From SPCO01 sp964579825 (GTDB lineage Bacteria > Chloroflexota > Limnocylindria > Limnocylindrales > CSP1-4), in contig CAZOHT010000002.1 of NCBI GenBank assembly GCA_964579825.1, positions 88,462 to 152,461 of the forward strand: a stretch of DNA of 64,000 nt. The letters are read 5' to 3'. The translations under genes were made by a program, and so were the position numbers. The notes below the pieces were generated by a model. It was not told the origin of the DNA. It worked only from the letters and a program-made list of their open reading frames with translations, and made no database searches. This document shows, one piece after another, positions 15,906 through 24,538 of this stretch. Position 1 is the stretch's first letter. The number at the start of each line of letters is the position of its first letter.

Positions 15906-17443
15906 CAGACCTCCGAGTCCGGCATCGACGCCTTCGTGCGAGCGATGAAGTCGAGGAGCGCCTCGTCGATGGCCGGGTCCAGCGGCGGCGCCTCGTACTC
16001 GCGCAGTTGCCGCTTCCAGATCGCGTTGGCGCGTTGGGCCGCATCCAGCGACCCGTCTTCCTGCCACTGCTCGTAGCTGTTGTTGTCGGCGATCTCGCTC
16101 CGGTAGAACGCGCTCTCGAAGTTGGCCAGCGTGTGGGCGGTGCCCAGGTAGTGGGTGCCCGGTTCGTTGCCCAGGATGGCGTCCACGGCCTGGCCGTTCT
16201 CGGACAGGTCCACACCCTCGACGAAGACCGCCATCATCCCGCACTGGTCCGCGTCCATGATGAATTTCTCGTAGCCGACGGACAGGCCGCCTTCCAGCCA
16301 GCCGGCCGCATGCAGGACGAAGTTGACGCCGCCGAGCACGGTGGGTTGGAGGGTCGCGGCGGACTCGTAGGCGGCCTGCGCGTCGGCGATCTTCGAGCCG
16401 CACAGCGACCCGCCGGACCGGAACGGGACACCCAGCCGGCGGGCGAGCGCGGCCATCGTGTACAGGACCAGGGCCGGCTCCGGCGTCCCGAACGTCGGTG
16501 CGCCGGACTGCATCGACATCGAACTCGCGAACGAGCCCATGACGACCGGAGCCCCGGGCCGGACGAGCTGGACGAAGGTCATCCCGGCGAGGGCCTCCGC
16601 GAGGGTCTGGGCCGCCACGCCGGCTGCGGTCACGGGCGCCATCGCGCCGGCGAGGATGAACGGTGTGATGAGCGTCGCCTGGTTGGCCTCGGCGTAGGCG
16701 CGGGCGGCCCCGAGCATGATCGAGTCCCAGACCAGCGGGGAGTTCGCGTTGATCAGGCTGAGGGTGACCGCGTGGTCCTCGAGGTAGTCGGCCCCGAAGG
16801 CGATCCGTGACATCTCGACCGTGTCGCGCGCCCGTTGCGGCGCCGTGACCGAGCCCATGAACGGCTTGTCGCTGTACTTGATGTGCGAATAGACCATGTC
16901 CAGGTGCCGCTTGTTGACCGGCACGTCCACCGGCTCGCACACCGTCCCACCCGAGTGGTGGAGGTGGGGCGACACGTACGCGAGCTTCACGAAGTTGCGG
17001 AAGTCCTCGATGGTGCCGTAGCGCCGGCCGTTGTCCAGATCGCGCACGAACGGCGAGCCGTAGTTCGGGGCGAAGACCGTGTGCATCCCGCCGATCTCGA
17101 CGCTCCGCGCGGGGTTCCTGGCGTACTGCGTGAACTGGCGCGGCGCGGTCGCCTGGACGATCGAGCGGCACATCCCACGCGGGAATCGCACCCGCTCCCC
17201 GTCGATCGAGGCGCCGGCCTCGCGCAGCAGGCGGAGGGCCTCGGGGTCGCCGCGGAACTCGACCCCGACCTCCTGGAGGATGGTGTCGGCGTTGTGCTCG
17301 ATGGTGGCCAGGCCCTCCTCACCGAGCACCTCGAACGGCGCGAGCTTGCGCGTGAGGAACGGGACGGTCTCGGCGTGGCTGGCGAGGCGGAGGGCCTGGC
17401 GAGCCGCCCGTCCACCGCTGCGGCGTGTCGCGATCTCGCCCAT
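15905..17443 (-). CDS. MttB-family corrinoid methyltransferase (non-pyrrolysine)
   Basis: 512 residues, full length for the trimethylamine methyltransferase family. The frame has no internal amber codon, so it is a pyrrolysine-free member like MtgB, which demethylates glycine betaine; other non-Pyl members use proline betaine, carnitine or butyrobetaine. Downstream halves contain the usual GGSLCGSKIADAQAAYES and NFVLHAAGWLEGG segments. It would move a methyl group from a quaternary amine to the Co(I) corrinoid protein encoded in the same operon. The preceding activator gene ends one base before its ATG. Confidence 0.9.
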   Translation of the reverse strand: MGEIATRRSGGRAARQALRLASHAETVPFLTRKLAPFEVLGEEGLATIEHNADTILQEVGVEFRGDPEALRLLREAGASIDGERVRFPRGMCRSIVQATAPRQFTQYARNPARSVEIGGMHTVFAPNYGSPFVRDLDNGRRYGTIEDFRNFVKLAYVSPHLHHSGGTVCEPVDVPVNKRHLDMVYSHIKYSDKPFMGSVTAPQRARDTVEMSRIAFGADYLEDHAVTLSLINANSPLVWDSIMLGAARAYAEANQATLITPFILAGAMAPVTAAGVAAQTLAEALAGMTFVQLVRPGAPVVMGSFASSMSMQSGAPTFGTPEPALVLYTMAALARRLGVPFRSGGSLCGSKIADAQAAYESAATLQPTVLGGVNFVLHAAGWLEGGLSVGYEKFIMDADQCGMMAVFVEGVDLSENGQAVDAILGNEPGTHYLGTAHTLANFESAFYRSEIADNNSYEQWQEDGSLDAAQRANAIWKRQLREYEAPPLDPAIDEALLDFIARTKASMPDSEV

Positions 17444-19498
17444 CTAGGCGTCCTCCCTGCTGCCGGCCGCCACGGGTCGGCGTCGTCGTTGGGTCCGTCC
17501 GTCGCCACCGGCGCCGCCCCCTCCACCGGTCCCCAGGCTGCGGGGCGGCAGGGGGACGACCCTGGCGAGGTTCGGGAAGTCGGCCGTCTTGTGCGGGAAC
17601 GCCATCGCCTCGACGAAGTGCGCCTGGAAGCGCGGCTCGACGGCGGTCTCGATCTTCTCGACCTGGCGCACGACCGCCTCGATCTCGGTCCGGGCCGCCG
17701 CCGACAGCAGGGCGATGAGCGCACCCGTGCCGGCGGCGTTCCCGGCCGATCGGACATGGTCCAGGTCGCAGTCCGGGATGAGGCCGAGGACCATCGCATG
17801 GGTCGTGTCGATCTGGCTGCCGAAGGCGCCGGCCAGGCGGATCTCGTCCACCGTGTCGATCGCCAGCTGGTCCATCAGCAGGCGGACGCCGGCGTACAGG
17901 GCGGCCTTGCCGAGCTGGATGGCCCGGACATCGTTCTGGGTGATGAGGATCCGAGGCTGGCCGCCGGTGCCCTCGCTCAGGACGTAGCTGAACGTCCGAC
18001 CGTCCGGTACGATCCGCGGCGAACGCTCGGCGAGCGACCCGTCGATGACGCCGTCCTCGGTGGCGATCCCCGCCAGGTACATCTCGGCGATGACCTCGAT
18101 GATCCCCGAGCCGCAGATCCCGGTCACCCCGGTCTCCCCCACCGCCTCGGCGAAGTCCGGGGCGTCCGACCACGGGTCCACGCCGATGACTCGGAACCGT
18201 GGCTCCAGCGTCGTGCGGTCGATGCGGACGCGTTCGATGGCACCGGGCGCCGCCCGCTGGCCGCCGCTGATCTGGGCACCCTCGAAGGCCGGCCCGGTCG
18301 GGCTGGACGCGGCGAGCAGCCGGCGCTTGTCGCCCAGGACGATCTCCGCATTCGTGCCGACGTCCACGAGCAGCGTCATCCGATCGGCGAGTTGCGGTTC
18401 CTCGGCCAGGATCACGGCGGCCGTGTCCGCCCCGACGTGACCGGCGATGCACGGCAGGACGTACACCCGAGCGCCCGGGTGCGCCCGGATGCCGAGTTCC
18501 GCCGTCGACGTCTGGACGGCCCGGTCGGTCGCCAGCGCGAACGGCGCGCCGCCGAGCGGGGTCGGGTCGATGCCGAGCAGGAGGTGGTGCATGATCGGGT
18601 TGCCGACGAGGACGAGTTCGAGGATCTCGGCGCGCTTGATGCCGGCCTTGTTAGCGAGGCTGGCGAGCAGCCCGTCGAGCGCCTTGCGGACGGCCTTCGT
18701 CATCTCCTCGGCACCCTCGGGATGCATCATCGCGTACGACACGCGGCTCATGAGGTCCTCGCCGAAGCGGATCTGCGGGTTCATGACGCCGGCACTGGCC
18801 AGCACGGCGCCGTCGGCGAGATTCGCGAGATGGCCGGCGATCGTCGTGGACCCGATATCGATCGCGACGCCATAGATCGTGTCGTGGAAGCCGGGCCAGA
18901 TGGCGATGACGTCATGCCCGCCGTGGACCGCGACCGTGACCGCGTACTTGCCGGATTCGAGGGCCGGCTGGAGCGCCTTGACGACCTGCAAGTCCGCCTG
19001 GAGGTCGGTCAACGCCCACTCGCGTTCGAGCGCCTCGAACAAGCGTGCCAGATCCCCGGTCGGCGAGGCGAGGTCCGGCGGGACGACCTCGACGTAGTGG
19101 AGGCGGACGACCGGATCCACCGTGAAGTCGCGGACGGCAAGGTCCTTGCGGACGACCTGGCGGTGGACCTGGCTCTCGGGCGGGACGTCGATCAGCAGGT
19201 CCCCGCAGACGGTGGCGGTACACGACAGGCGACGGTCCGCGGCGAGGCCCTTCTCGGCGCGGTAGGTCGCCTCCAGCTCGGCGAAGGGCGACAGGTGATC
19301 CGGGGACGACGTGATGCCGTGCTTGGCGAACTGCCCGGCGGCCGGCGTCACCTGACAGCGACCGCAGATGCCACGACCGCCGCAGACGGAGTCGATATCC
19401 ACGCCCAGCGTCCGCGCCGCGTCCAGCACGGTCGTCCCTTCCGGGACCGTACCGCGACGCCCGGACGGCGTGAAGATGATCTGCGCGTCGGTCGCCAC
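17444..19498 (-). CDS. Corrinoid-activation ferredoxin/ASKHA protein (RACo-like, DUF4445)
   Basis: 684 residues from GTG 19498; an open extension to 19603 overlaps the upstream gene. Residues about 8-95 are a plant-type [2Fe-2S] ferredoxin (CGGRGICGRC plus a later Cys in RRLSCTA). After a linker, an actin-like ATPase half (GVAIDIGSTTIAGHL, LVDVGTNAEIVLG, GICGSGIIEVIAEM) forms the DUF4445 domain. Such proteins use ATP to return inactive Co(II) corrinoid to Co(I). A Gly/Arg-rich tail ends the protein. Confidence 0.92.
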   Translation of the reverse strand: MATDAQIIFTPSGRRGTVPEGTTVLDAARTLGVDIDSVCGGRGICGRCQVTPAAGQFAKHGITSSPDHLSPFAELEATYRAEKGLAADRRLSCTATVCGDLLIDVPPESQVHRQVVRKDLAVRDFTVDPVVRLHYVEVVPPDLASPTGDLARLFEALEREWALTDLQADLQVVKALQPALESGKYAVTVAVHGGHDVIAIWPGFHDTIYGVAIDIGSTTIAGHLANLADGAVLASAGVMNPQIRFGEDLMSRVSYAMMHPEGAEEMTKAVRKALDGLLASLANKAGIKRAEILELVLVGNPIMHHLLLGIDPTPLGGAPFALATDRAVQTSTAELGIRAHPGARVYVLPCIAGHVGADTAAVILAEEPQLADRMTLLVDVGTNAEIVLGDKRRLLAASSPTGPAFEGAQISGGQRAAPGAIERVRIDRTTLEPRFRVIGVDPWSDAPDFAEAVGETGVTGICGSGIIEVIAEMYLAGIATEDGVIDGSLAERSPRIVPDGRTFSYVLSEGTGGQPRILITQNDVRAIQLGKAALYAGVRLLMDQLAIDTVDEIRLAGAFGSQIDTTHAMVLGLIPDCDLDHVRSAGNAAGTGALIALLSAAARTEIEAVVRQVEKIETAVEPRFQAHFVEAMAFPHKTADFPNLARVVPLPPRSLGTGGGGGAGGDGRTQRRRRPVAAGSREDA

Positions 19499-19508
19499 GG
19501 ACGGGGAC

Positions 19509-20414
19509 CTAGACGGCGGCGGGCAGGGCGCGGCGATTGACTCGGCGGCGGCTGACCTCGCCCTCGGGGACCGGCTCGCGGTGCGCCGTGATCCAGCGCC
19601 CACAGTCCGGGTCGTTGCCCATCAGGACGTCCGCGGCCATGACCGCGCGCTTGAGGTCCGGCTGCATCGGGTTGGTGATGGCCGACGTCATCCCGGACGC
19701 GATGGCCATCGGCAGGAACGCCGCATTGATGCCTTCGCGGTTCGGCAGGCCGAAGCTGACGTTGGAGGCGCCGCAGGTCGAGTTGACCTTCAGTTCCTCG
19801 CGGAGGCGGTTCACGAGCGCGAAGACCTGGCGGCCGGCGGTCGCCATCGCGCCGATCGGCATGACCAATGGGTCCACCACGATGTCGCTGGCCGGGATGC
19901 CGTGGTCCGCGGCCCGCTCGACGATCTTCTTGGCGACCGCGAAGCGGACGTCGGGGTCCTCGCTGATGCCCGTGTCGTCATTGCTGATCGCCACGACCGC
20001 GGCGCCGTACTTCTTGATGAGCGGCAGGACGCGCTCCAGGCGCTCCTCCTCGCCGGTGACCGAGTTGACGAGGGGCTTGCCGACGTAGGCGGCCAGCCCC
20101 GATTCGAGTGCCTCGACGATCGACGAATCGATCGACAGCGGCAGGTCCGTCAGGCTCTGGACGAGGCGGATCGTATGGGCGAGGATCGCCGGCTCGTCGG
20201 CCAGGGGGATGCCGGCATTGACGTCCAGCATGTGGGCACCCGCCTCGACCTGGGCGATGACGTCGCGCTCGACACGGCTGAAGTCGCCGGCCCGCATCTC
20301 CTCGGCCAGGAGCTTGCGTCCGGTCGGGTTGATGCGCTCGCCGATGATGACGAACGGACGATCGAAGCCGAGCACGACCTCGCGGGTGGCGGAACTGAGG
20401 ACGGTCTCGGTCAT
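19509..20414 (-). CDS. Methyltetrahydrofolate:corrinoid methyltransferase
   Basis: 301 residues, pterin-binding TIM barrel of the AcsE/MtgA/MetH-type family: GERINPTGRK near residue 25, DVNAGIP, SIDSS and VDPLVMPIGA. It carries the methyl group from the methyl-corrinoid protein to tetrahydrofolate (or back). Its position between the corrinoid protein and activator genes fits this role. The ATG overlaps the stop of the preceding small protein by 4 bases. Confidence 0.92.
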   Translation of the reverse strand: MTETVLSSATREVVLGFDRPFVIIGERINPTGRKLLAEEMRAGDFSRVERDVIAQVEAGAHMLDVNAGIPLADEPAILAHTIRLVQSLTDLPLSIDSSIVEALESGLAAYVGKPLVNSVTGEEERLERVLPLIKKYGAAVVAISNDDTGISEDPDVRFAVAKKIVERAADHGIPASDIVVDPLVMPIGAMATAGRQVFALVNRLREELKVNSTCGASNVSFGLPNREGINAAFLPMAIASGMTSAITNPMQPDLKRAVMAADVLMGNDPDCGRWITAHREPVPEGEVSRRRVNRRALPAAV

Positions 20415-20752
20415 GTGGGTGAGATCTCCGACGTCGTGGCGGGTGGGAGGGCCGGGCCGCCGCGGACGCCGCCCGACTGGATCAGTTCGGCCAGGATGTG
20501 CTTCGTGTACTCGGTCTCGAGGCGATCGGATTCGGCCTTGACCTCGGCCTCCACGTCATCGCCACACGGGCGCTGGGTCTTGCGCCACTCGTTGATGTAG
20601 TCGTTGTAGGCGCGCAGGCCGGCCCGGTTGGCGGCCTTGTCGATGGCGACCTGGAAGCGCGGGTGGAGGACGATCTTGCTCGACCGCCGGCCCTCCTTGG
20701 CCACGACCTGGGCGGGGATGTCGCGCCACCAGATGACGGACAGGATCGGCAT
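20411..20752 (-). CDS. Small 'virulence factor'-domain protein
   Basis: 113 residues. Starts MPILSVIWWRDIPAQVVAKEG, characteristic of the family annotated as virulence factor (Pfam 'Virulence_fact'), a name with no established mechanism. Basic middle with KIVLHPRF and an acidic helix DDVEAEVKAESDRLETEYTKHILAEL. No signal peptide. It is locked into the corrinoid operon by a 4-base overlap downstream and a 1-base gap upstream. I infer a structural or assembly role in methyl transfer. Confidence 0.75.
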   Translation of the reverse strand: MPILSVIWWRDIPAQVVAKEGRRSSKIVLHPRFQVAIDKAANRAGLRAYNDYINEWRKTQRPCGDDVEAEVKAESDRLETEYTKHILAELIQSGGVRGGPALPPATTSEISPT

Positions 20753-20753
20753 G

Positions 20754-21404
20754 TCAGGCAGCTCCAGCGAAGGCTTGGATGGACGTGGCGAGCTCGCCGT
20801 AGCCGGTCTGGCGGCGCTCGAACGCGAGGCCCAGGGTCGCGGCCGCGGCCTCGGCCTTGCGGGTGAGCTCCGCATCATCGGATTGGGCGAGGTAGATCAG
20901 GCGGGTGTAGTTCCCGAAGTACGCGTCGCGCAGCTCGGGGTGCCGGTCGAGGCCGAGGCCGGCCAGGATCAACGTCTCGAACTGGCGGGCCAGGAAGTCG
21001 GTCAGGTAGAACGTGCCCGGCTGGTCGTCCTGGAGCTCGGCGTAGGCGTGCGCACCGGCATAGAACTCGAAGCAGTGCGCGCCTTCGATGCGCTCCACGC
21101 CCTCCTGGGCCAGCACGGCGTCCAGGGTGCCGCCCGTGCCGCAATCGGCGTAGGCGACGAAGATCCGCGTGGCCGGGCCGTACTCGCGACGCGCCTTGCG
21201 GATCCGTGCCGAGACCGCGTCGGCGATCCGCTCCGGGCGCATGTGCAGTCGCGCGTCGACGCAGGTGACCTTGACGCCCGGGAGGTCGCGGGTCAGGGCG
21301 AGCAGTTCGCGGGCAAGCGCGCCACAGCCGATGACCAGGACGCGGGTGGCGTCTGCCGCGGTGGTCGCGGCCGGGTCGCGGTGGGTGGCCGGGTCAGGCC
21401 GCAC
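20754..21404 (-). CDS. DUF1638 protein
   Basis: 216 residues from GTG 21404, which overlaps the corrinoid-protein stop by 11 bases. Typical DUF1638 features are LVIGCGALARELL near the start and FVAYADCGTGG in the middle, with a conserved HCFEFYAG. The invariant Cys, His and Glu residues suggest a metal site. The family often occurs next to corrinoid methyltransferases but has no proven function. No signal peptide or membrane helix. Confidence 0.82.
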   Translation of the reverse strand: MRPDPATHRDPAATTAADATRVLVIGCGALARELLALTRDLPGVKVTCVDARLHMRPERIADAVSARIRKARREYGPATRIFVAYADCGTGGTLDAVLAQEGVERIEGAHCFEFYAGAHAYAELQDDQPGTFYLTDFLARQFETLILAGLGLDRHPELRDAYFGNYTRLIYLAQSDDAELTRKAEAAAATLGLAFERRQTGYGELATSIQAFAGAA

Positions 21405-22095
21405 TGGCGCGGCGCTCGTCGATGAGCCGGCGCGCGGTCTCCGCGGCCACGCCCGCATCGCGGCAGTACGCATCCGCCCCGACGGCCGCCCCGAACTCCT
21501 CGTTCAGCGGGGCGCCGCCGACCAACACGATGTAGTCCTCGCGGATGCCGCGGTCCTTCAACGTCTGGATGACGACCTTCATGTACGGCATCGTCGTGGT
21601 CAGCAAGGCGGACATGCCCAAGATGTCGGGCTTGTGGAGCTCGAGCGCGGCGATGAACTTGTCCGCGTCGGTGTTGATGCCGAGGTCGACGACCTCGAAG
21701 CCGGCGCCTTCGAGCATCATCCCGACCAGGTTCTTGCCGATGTCGTGGATGTCGCCCTTGACCGTCCCGATGACGACCTTGCCGACCGGCTCGGCGCCGG
21801 TCTCGGCGAGGAGCGGGCGGAGGATGGCCATGCCGGCCTTCATCGCGTTCGCCGCGAGGAGGACCTCCGGCACGAACAGGATGCCGTCGCGGAAATCGAT
21901 GCCGACGATCTTCATGCCGGCCACGAGGGCGTCATCGAGGACGCGGGTGGCGGACCAGCCACGGCCGAGCAGGATGTTGGTGCCTTCGACGATCTCGTCA
22001 GCCATGCCGTCGTACAGATCGTTGTGCATCTGCTCGGTCAGCTCGTCGTCGGAGAGCGCCGCGAGATCGATGTCCGCGTACTCGTCCTGGGTCAT
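21394..22095 (-). CDS. Corrinoid (cobalamin-binding) protein of methyltransferase system
   Basis: 233 residues. An N-terminal helical cap is followed by a B12-binding domain with the DxHxxG motif in GDIHDIGKN, whose His is the lower cobalt ligand, plus GMSALLTTT and a late GGAPL. This is the MtbC/MtgC-type methyl carrier. ATG 22095 was chosen from homology; the longer frame covers the operator. It is the first gene of the operon, divergent from an IclR regulator, with a perfect inverted repeat between them. Confidence 0.93.
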   Translation of the reverse strand: MTQDEYADIDLAALSDDELTEQMHNDLYDGMADEIVEGTNILLGRGWSATRVLDDALVAGMKIVGIDFRDGILFVPEVLLAANAMKAGMAILRPLLAETGAEPVGKVVIGTVKGDIHDIGKNLVGMMLEGAGFEVVDLGINTDADKFIAALELHKPDILGMSALLTTTMPYMKVVIQTLKDRGIREDYIVLVGGAPLNEEFGAAVGADAYCRDAGVAAETARRLIDERRASAA

Positions 22096-22130
22096 GCCCG
22101 GTACCTGCCTTCGGTGAAAGAGGGACGGTG

Positions 22131-22161
22131 GGTTCCACATCGTGGAACCGTGCCGTATGAT
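22131..22161 (+). promoter_or_regulatory. Operator palindrome overlapping the IclR promoter
   Basis: Perfect arms GGTTCCAC (22131-22138) and GTGGAACC (22142-22149) with a 3-base centre. TATGAT at 22156-22161 is a good -10, and TTCCAC inside the operator lies exactly 17 bases upstream as the -35. A further TGGAAC half-site starts at 22161. The site lies between the divergent corrinoid operon and the IclR gene, so one regulator could control both. Confidence 0.7.
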
Positions 22162-22202
22162 GGAACTCCGCCAGATCGCGAATCTAGCCGAGCGGGGGTC
22201 CG

Positions 22203-22955
22203 ATGTCCAGAGTCCAATCCATCGAGCGAGCCTTCGCCGTCCTCGGCACGCTCGCGAATGGCCCGCTCGGCGTCACCGAGGTGGCCGACCGGACGGATCT
22301 GCCCAAGTCCACGGCCGCCCGTTTGCTCGCCTCGCTGGCTCGCGAGGGCGTGGTGGAGCAGGTCCCCGGCGACACGGCCTACCGGCTGGGACCCCGCCTC
22401 GCGACCCTGGCGAGCGGCGTCCTGCCGAACCGGTCGCTCTCCATGCTCGCCCGCCCGTCGCTCGCCGCGCTGGCGGAATCGGCGGGAGAAGCGGCGGGCC
22501 TGGCCATCCCGGACGGCGACGTGGCCCACTACATCGACCAGGTCGACACGCCCAAGGCGGTCTCGATCCGCGACTGGACCGGCTCGCGCATCCCGCTCCA
22601 TGCCGTGTCGTCCGGGCAGGTGCTGCTGGCGTTCCGACCGGCGACCTCGCTCCAGCGCTACCTCGGCAAGCCGCTGGAACGATTCACGGATCGCACGATC
22701 GTGACCGGCGACGCCCTGCTGGAGCGCCTCAGGTCGATCCGCCGCGATGGCTACACGTGGGCGCGCGAGGAGTTCGACGAGGGCATCAGCTCCGTGGCGG
22801 CGCCCATCGCCGACGCGAACGGCGAGGTCATCGCCGCGGTCCACATCCACGGGCCGTCGTACCGGTTCCCGGTGGCGGGCACGGAACGGGCGATGGCCGA
22901 GGCCGTCGTGGCGACCGCGGCCCGCATCGCCGGCAGCCTCCGCCACGCGGGGTAG
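22203..22955 (+). CDS. IclR-family transcriptional regulator (corrinoid operon)
   Basis: 250 residues. N-terminal winged helix-turn-helix at about 5-60 (GVTEVADRTDLPKSTAARLLASL) and a C-terminal effector-binding IclR domain with HAVSSGQVLLA and GISSVAAPI. IclR proteins bind small organic acids and act as tetramers on palindromes near divergent promoters. Its own promoter is overlapped by such a palindrome, implying autoregulation and control of the corrinoid operon. The ligand is not known, perhaps the methylated amine itself. Confidence 0.92.
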   Translation: MSRVQSIERAFAVLGTLANGPLGVTEVADRTDLPKSTAARLLASLAREGVVEQVPGDTAYRLGPRLATLASGVLPNRSLSMLARPSLAALAESAGEAAGLAIPDGDVAHYIDQVDTPKAVSIRDWTGSRIPLHAVSSGQVLLAFRPATSLQRYLGKPLERFTDRTIVTGDALLERLRSIRRDGYTWAREEFDEGISSVAAPIADANGEVIAAVHIHGPSYRFPVAGTERAMAEAVVATAARIAGSLRHAG

Positions 22956-23344
22956 GTCGGCAGCCGGCTCGCGACTCGCGGCACGCGGCACGCTCCCTCA
23001 CCCCCGGCTCGCTCCCTCACCCGCGGCTCGCTCCCTCACCCGCGGCTCGCTCCCTCACCTGCGACCTCGACCCGATCCTTCCGTCAGATGCTGCCCAGGG
23101 CAGCGCGTGCCGACAGGTTCCAGTCAGCTGCATGGCAGACCCGGCAGGTGACCGGCAAGGAGCCCTGCCCGCTCGCTCCGGACCGCCTCCAGGGGCTCCA
23201 CGGCCATCTCGTGCTGGCCCCAGCCGCATCAGACGGGAAGGATGGGATCGCCTCCCAGGGTCCGAGCTGGCGAATGCGCGGCGCGGGAAGGCCGGGCCCC
23301 GGTTGCCTCGACTCCAGCCTTGACACAACCCTGCGCCCGGCGCC
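22956..23344. other. Intergenic region with a 19-base tandem repeat
   Basis: 389 bases between the IclR gene and the convergent MFS gene. The first part is a four-copy 19-base repeat. A CTGCCC-A-GGGCAG palindrome lies at 23091-23103 and a TTGACA-like word near 23320 leads nowhere. No gene is seen. Confidence 0.5.
22987..23062. repeat. 19-base tandem repeat, four copies
   Basis: Four consecutive 19-base units of the type GGCTCGCTCCCTCACCCGC, with three or fewer changes per unit. It lies just after the IclR stop. It is one-sided pyrimidine-rich and non-coding; slippage is the simplest origin. Confidence 0.85.
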
Positions 23345-24538
23345 TCAGGCGTGTCGGGTCGAGCCGATCCGGTGTAGTCGCTCCGGGGTGATGACCGCGG
23401 CCAGGACGACCATCAGGACCGCGAGGCCGACGAGGAGCCACAGGCTCGTGCCGAAGTCGCCGGTCACGTCGCGGGCTAGGCCGAGCACGAACGGGCCGAT
23501 CGCCGAGAGCACGTAGCCGATCAGCAGCATTCGGGCGGCCGTGGCGGCGACGTCGCCGGCCGTGCCGCCGGCATCGACCGGCAGGGTGAGCACGATCGGG
23601 AAGATCGCGCCGGTGCCGAGGCCGAGGATCACCGCCCACAGGAACGCGGGGCCGGGCGCGATCGCCAGGCCGATCAGACCCACCAGGGTGGTCAGCGCGG
23701 ATCCGACGAGCTGGCCGCGGCGCGTCCCGACGCGATCCGCGATCAACGGCAGCGTCACGGTCGCCACGAGCCCGAAGGCGATGAACGCCGCGACCAGCTG
23801 GGCGGCGTCGGCGTCGGTCCAGCCGAGGTCCACGTAGACGGCCGCGAGCCAGGCCGCGACGCCGTAGAAGACGATGGACTGCAGCCCGAACAGCAGACCC
23901 AGCACCCAGCCGGCGGGATGCGACCAGGCGATGTGCGGCGGCACGACCTCGCCCTCCGCGGGGCGATCGTGGGGCGCGAGGATGAGCCAGATGGCGAGCG
24001 ACACGAGACCGGCGGCCGACATGAGCGCGAGCGACCGTCGCCAGTCGCCGTCCGGTCCAGCCAGCGCGACCGCGAGCCCGGCGGCGCCGAGTGACCCGAC
24101 GACCAGGCCCGTGGCGTAGGCGCCGGTCCCGAGGGCCGGGTGGCCCGGCAGGTTCCGGCGGACGGCCATCGGCAGGATCGGACCGGCCAGGCCCATGCCG
24201 AGCCCGATCCCGAACGTCAACAGCAGGACCAGCCAGGCCGACGGTGCGCCGACCCGGATGAGCCCGAACGCGATCACGAGACCGGCGCACAGCGCCAGCG
24301 CGTTTCGGCCACCAAGGCGCCGGCCCACCCGGGCGCCGAGCGGGGCGAACAGGCCCATGCACAGGATCGGGATAGCGCTCAAGGCCCCGACGACGCCATG
24401 CGAGACGTCGAGATCGGCCTGGATCGCCGGCAGGAGCGGCCCGATGGCGATGATCTGCGGCCGCAGGACCAGCGCGAGGACGAGCAGCGCGACGAGCGTC
24501 GAGATGAGCGACCGTCGGTCCGCGGGGTGGGTCTCCAC
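23345..24538 (-). CDS. MFS transporter, CynX/NimT type
   Basis: 397 residues with about twelve membrane helices. The N-terminal motif LRPQIIAIGPLLPAIQADLDVSHG and the loop PLGARVGRRLGGR match the cyanate/nitroimidazole (CynX/NimT) branch of MFS. GTG 24538 directly follows the etfA stop, so it is the last gene of the dehydrogenase-Etf operon. By context it could carry a methylated amine, a demethylation product or a small acid. Confidence 0.85.
   Translation of the reverse strand: METHPADRRSLISTLVALLVLALVLRPQIIAIGPLLPAIQADLDVSHGVVGALSAIPILCMGLFAPLGARVGRRLGGRNALALCAGLVIAFGLIRVGAPSAWLVLLLTFGIGLGMGLAGPILPMAVRRNLPGHPALGTGAYATGLVVGSLGAAGLAVALAGPDGDWRRSLALMSAAGLVSLAIWLILAPHDRPAEGEVVPPHIAWSHPAGWVLGLLFGLQSIVFYGVAAWLAAVYVDLGWTDADAAQLVAAFIAFGLVATVTLPLIADRVGTRRGQLVGSALTTLVGLIGLAIAPGPAFLWAVILGLGTGAIFPIVLTLPVDAGGTAGDVAATAARMLLIGYVLSAIGPFVLGLARDVTGDFGTSLWLLVGLAVLMVVLAAVITPERLHRIGSTRHA

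Noticed and set aside
15905..17443. Possible pyrrolysine codon in the MttB gene
   Set aside because: The reading frame is continuous without an in-frame TAG, and no pyl genes are seen, so it is a non-pyrrolysine member.
16835..19540. 901-codon open frame on the plus strand, opposite mttB and the activator gene
   Set aside because: Arg/Gly/Asp-rich composition with no motif. It mirrors well-supported minus-strand genes and arises from the third-position GC bias.
23315..23330. TTGACA promoter -35 on the plus strand
   Set aside because: No matching -10 at the right distance and no rightward gene downstream; it would only produce antisense to the MFS gene.
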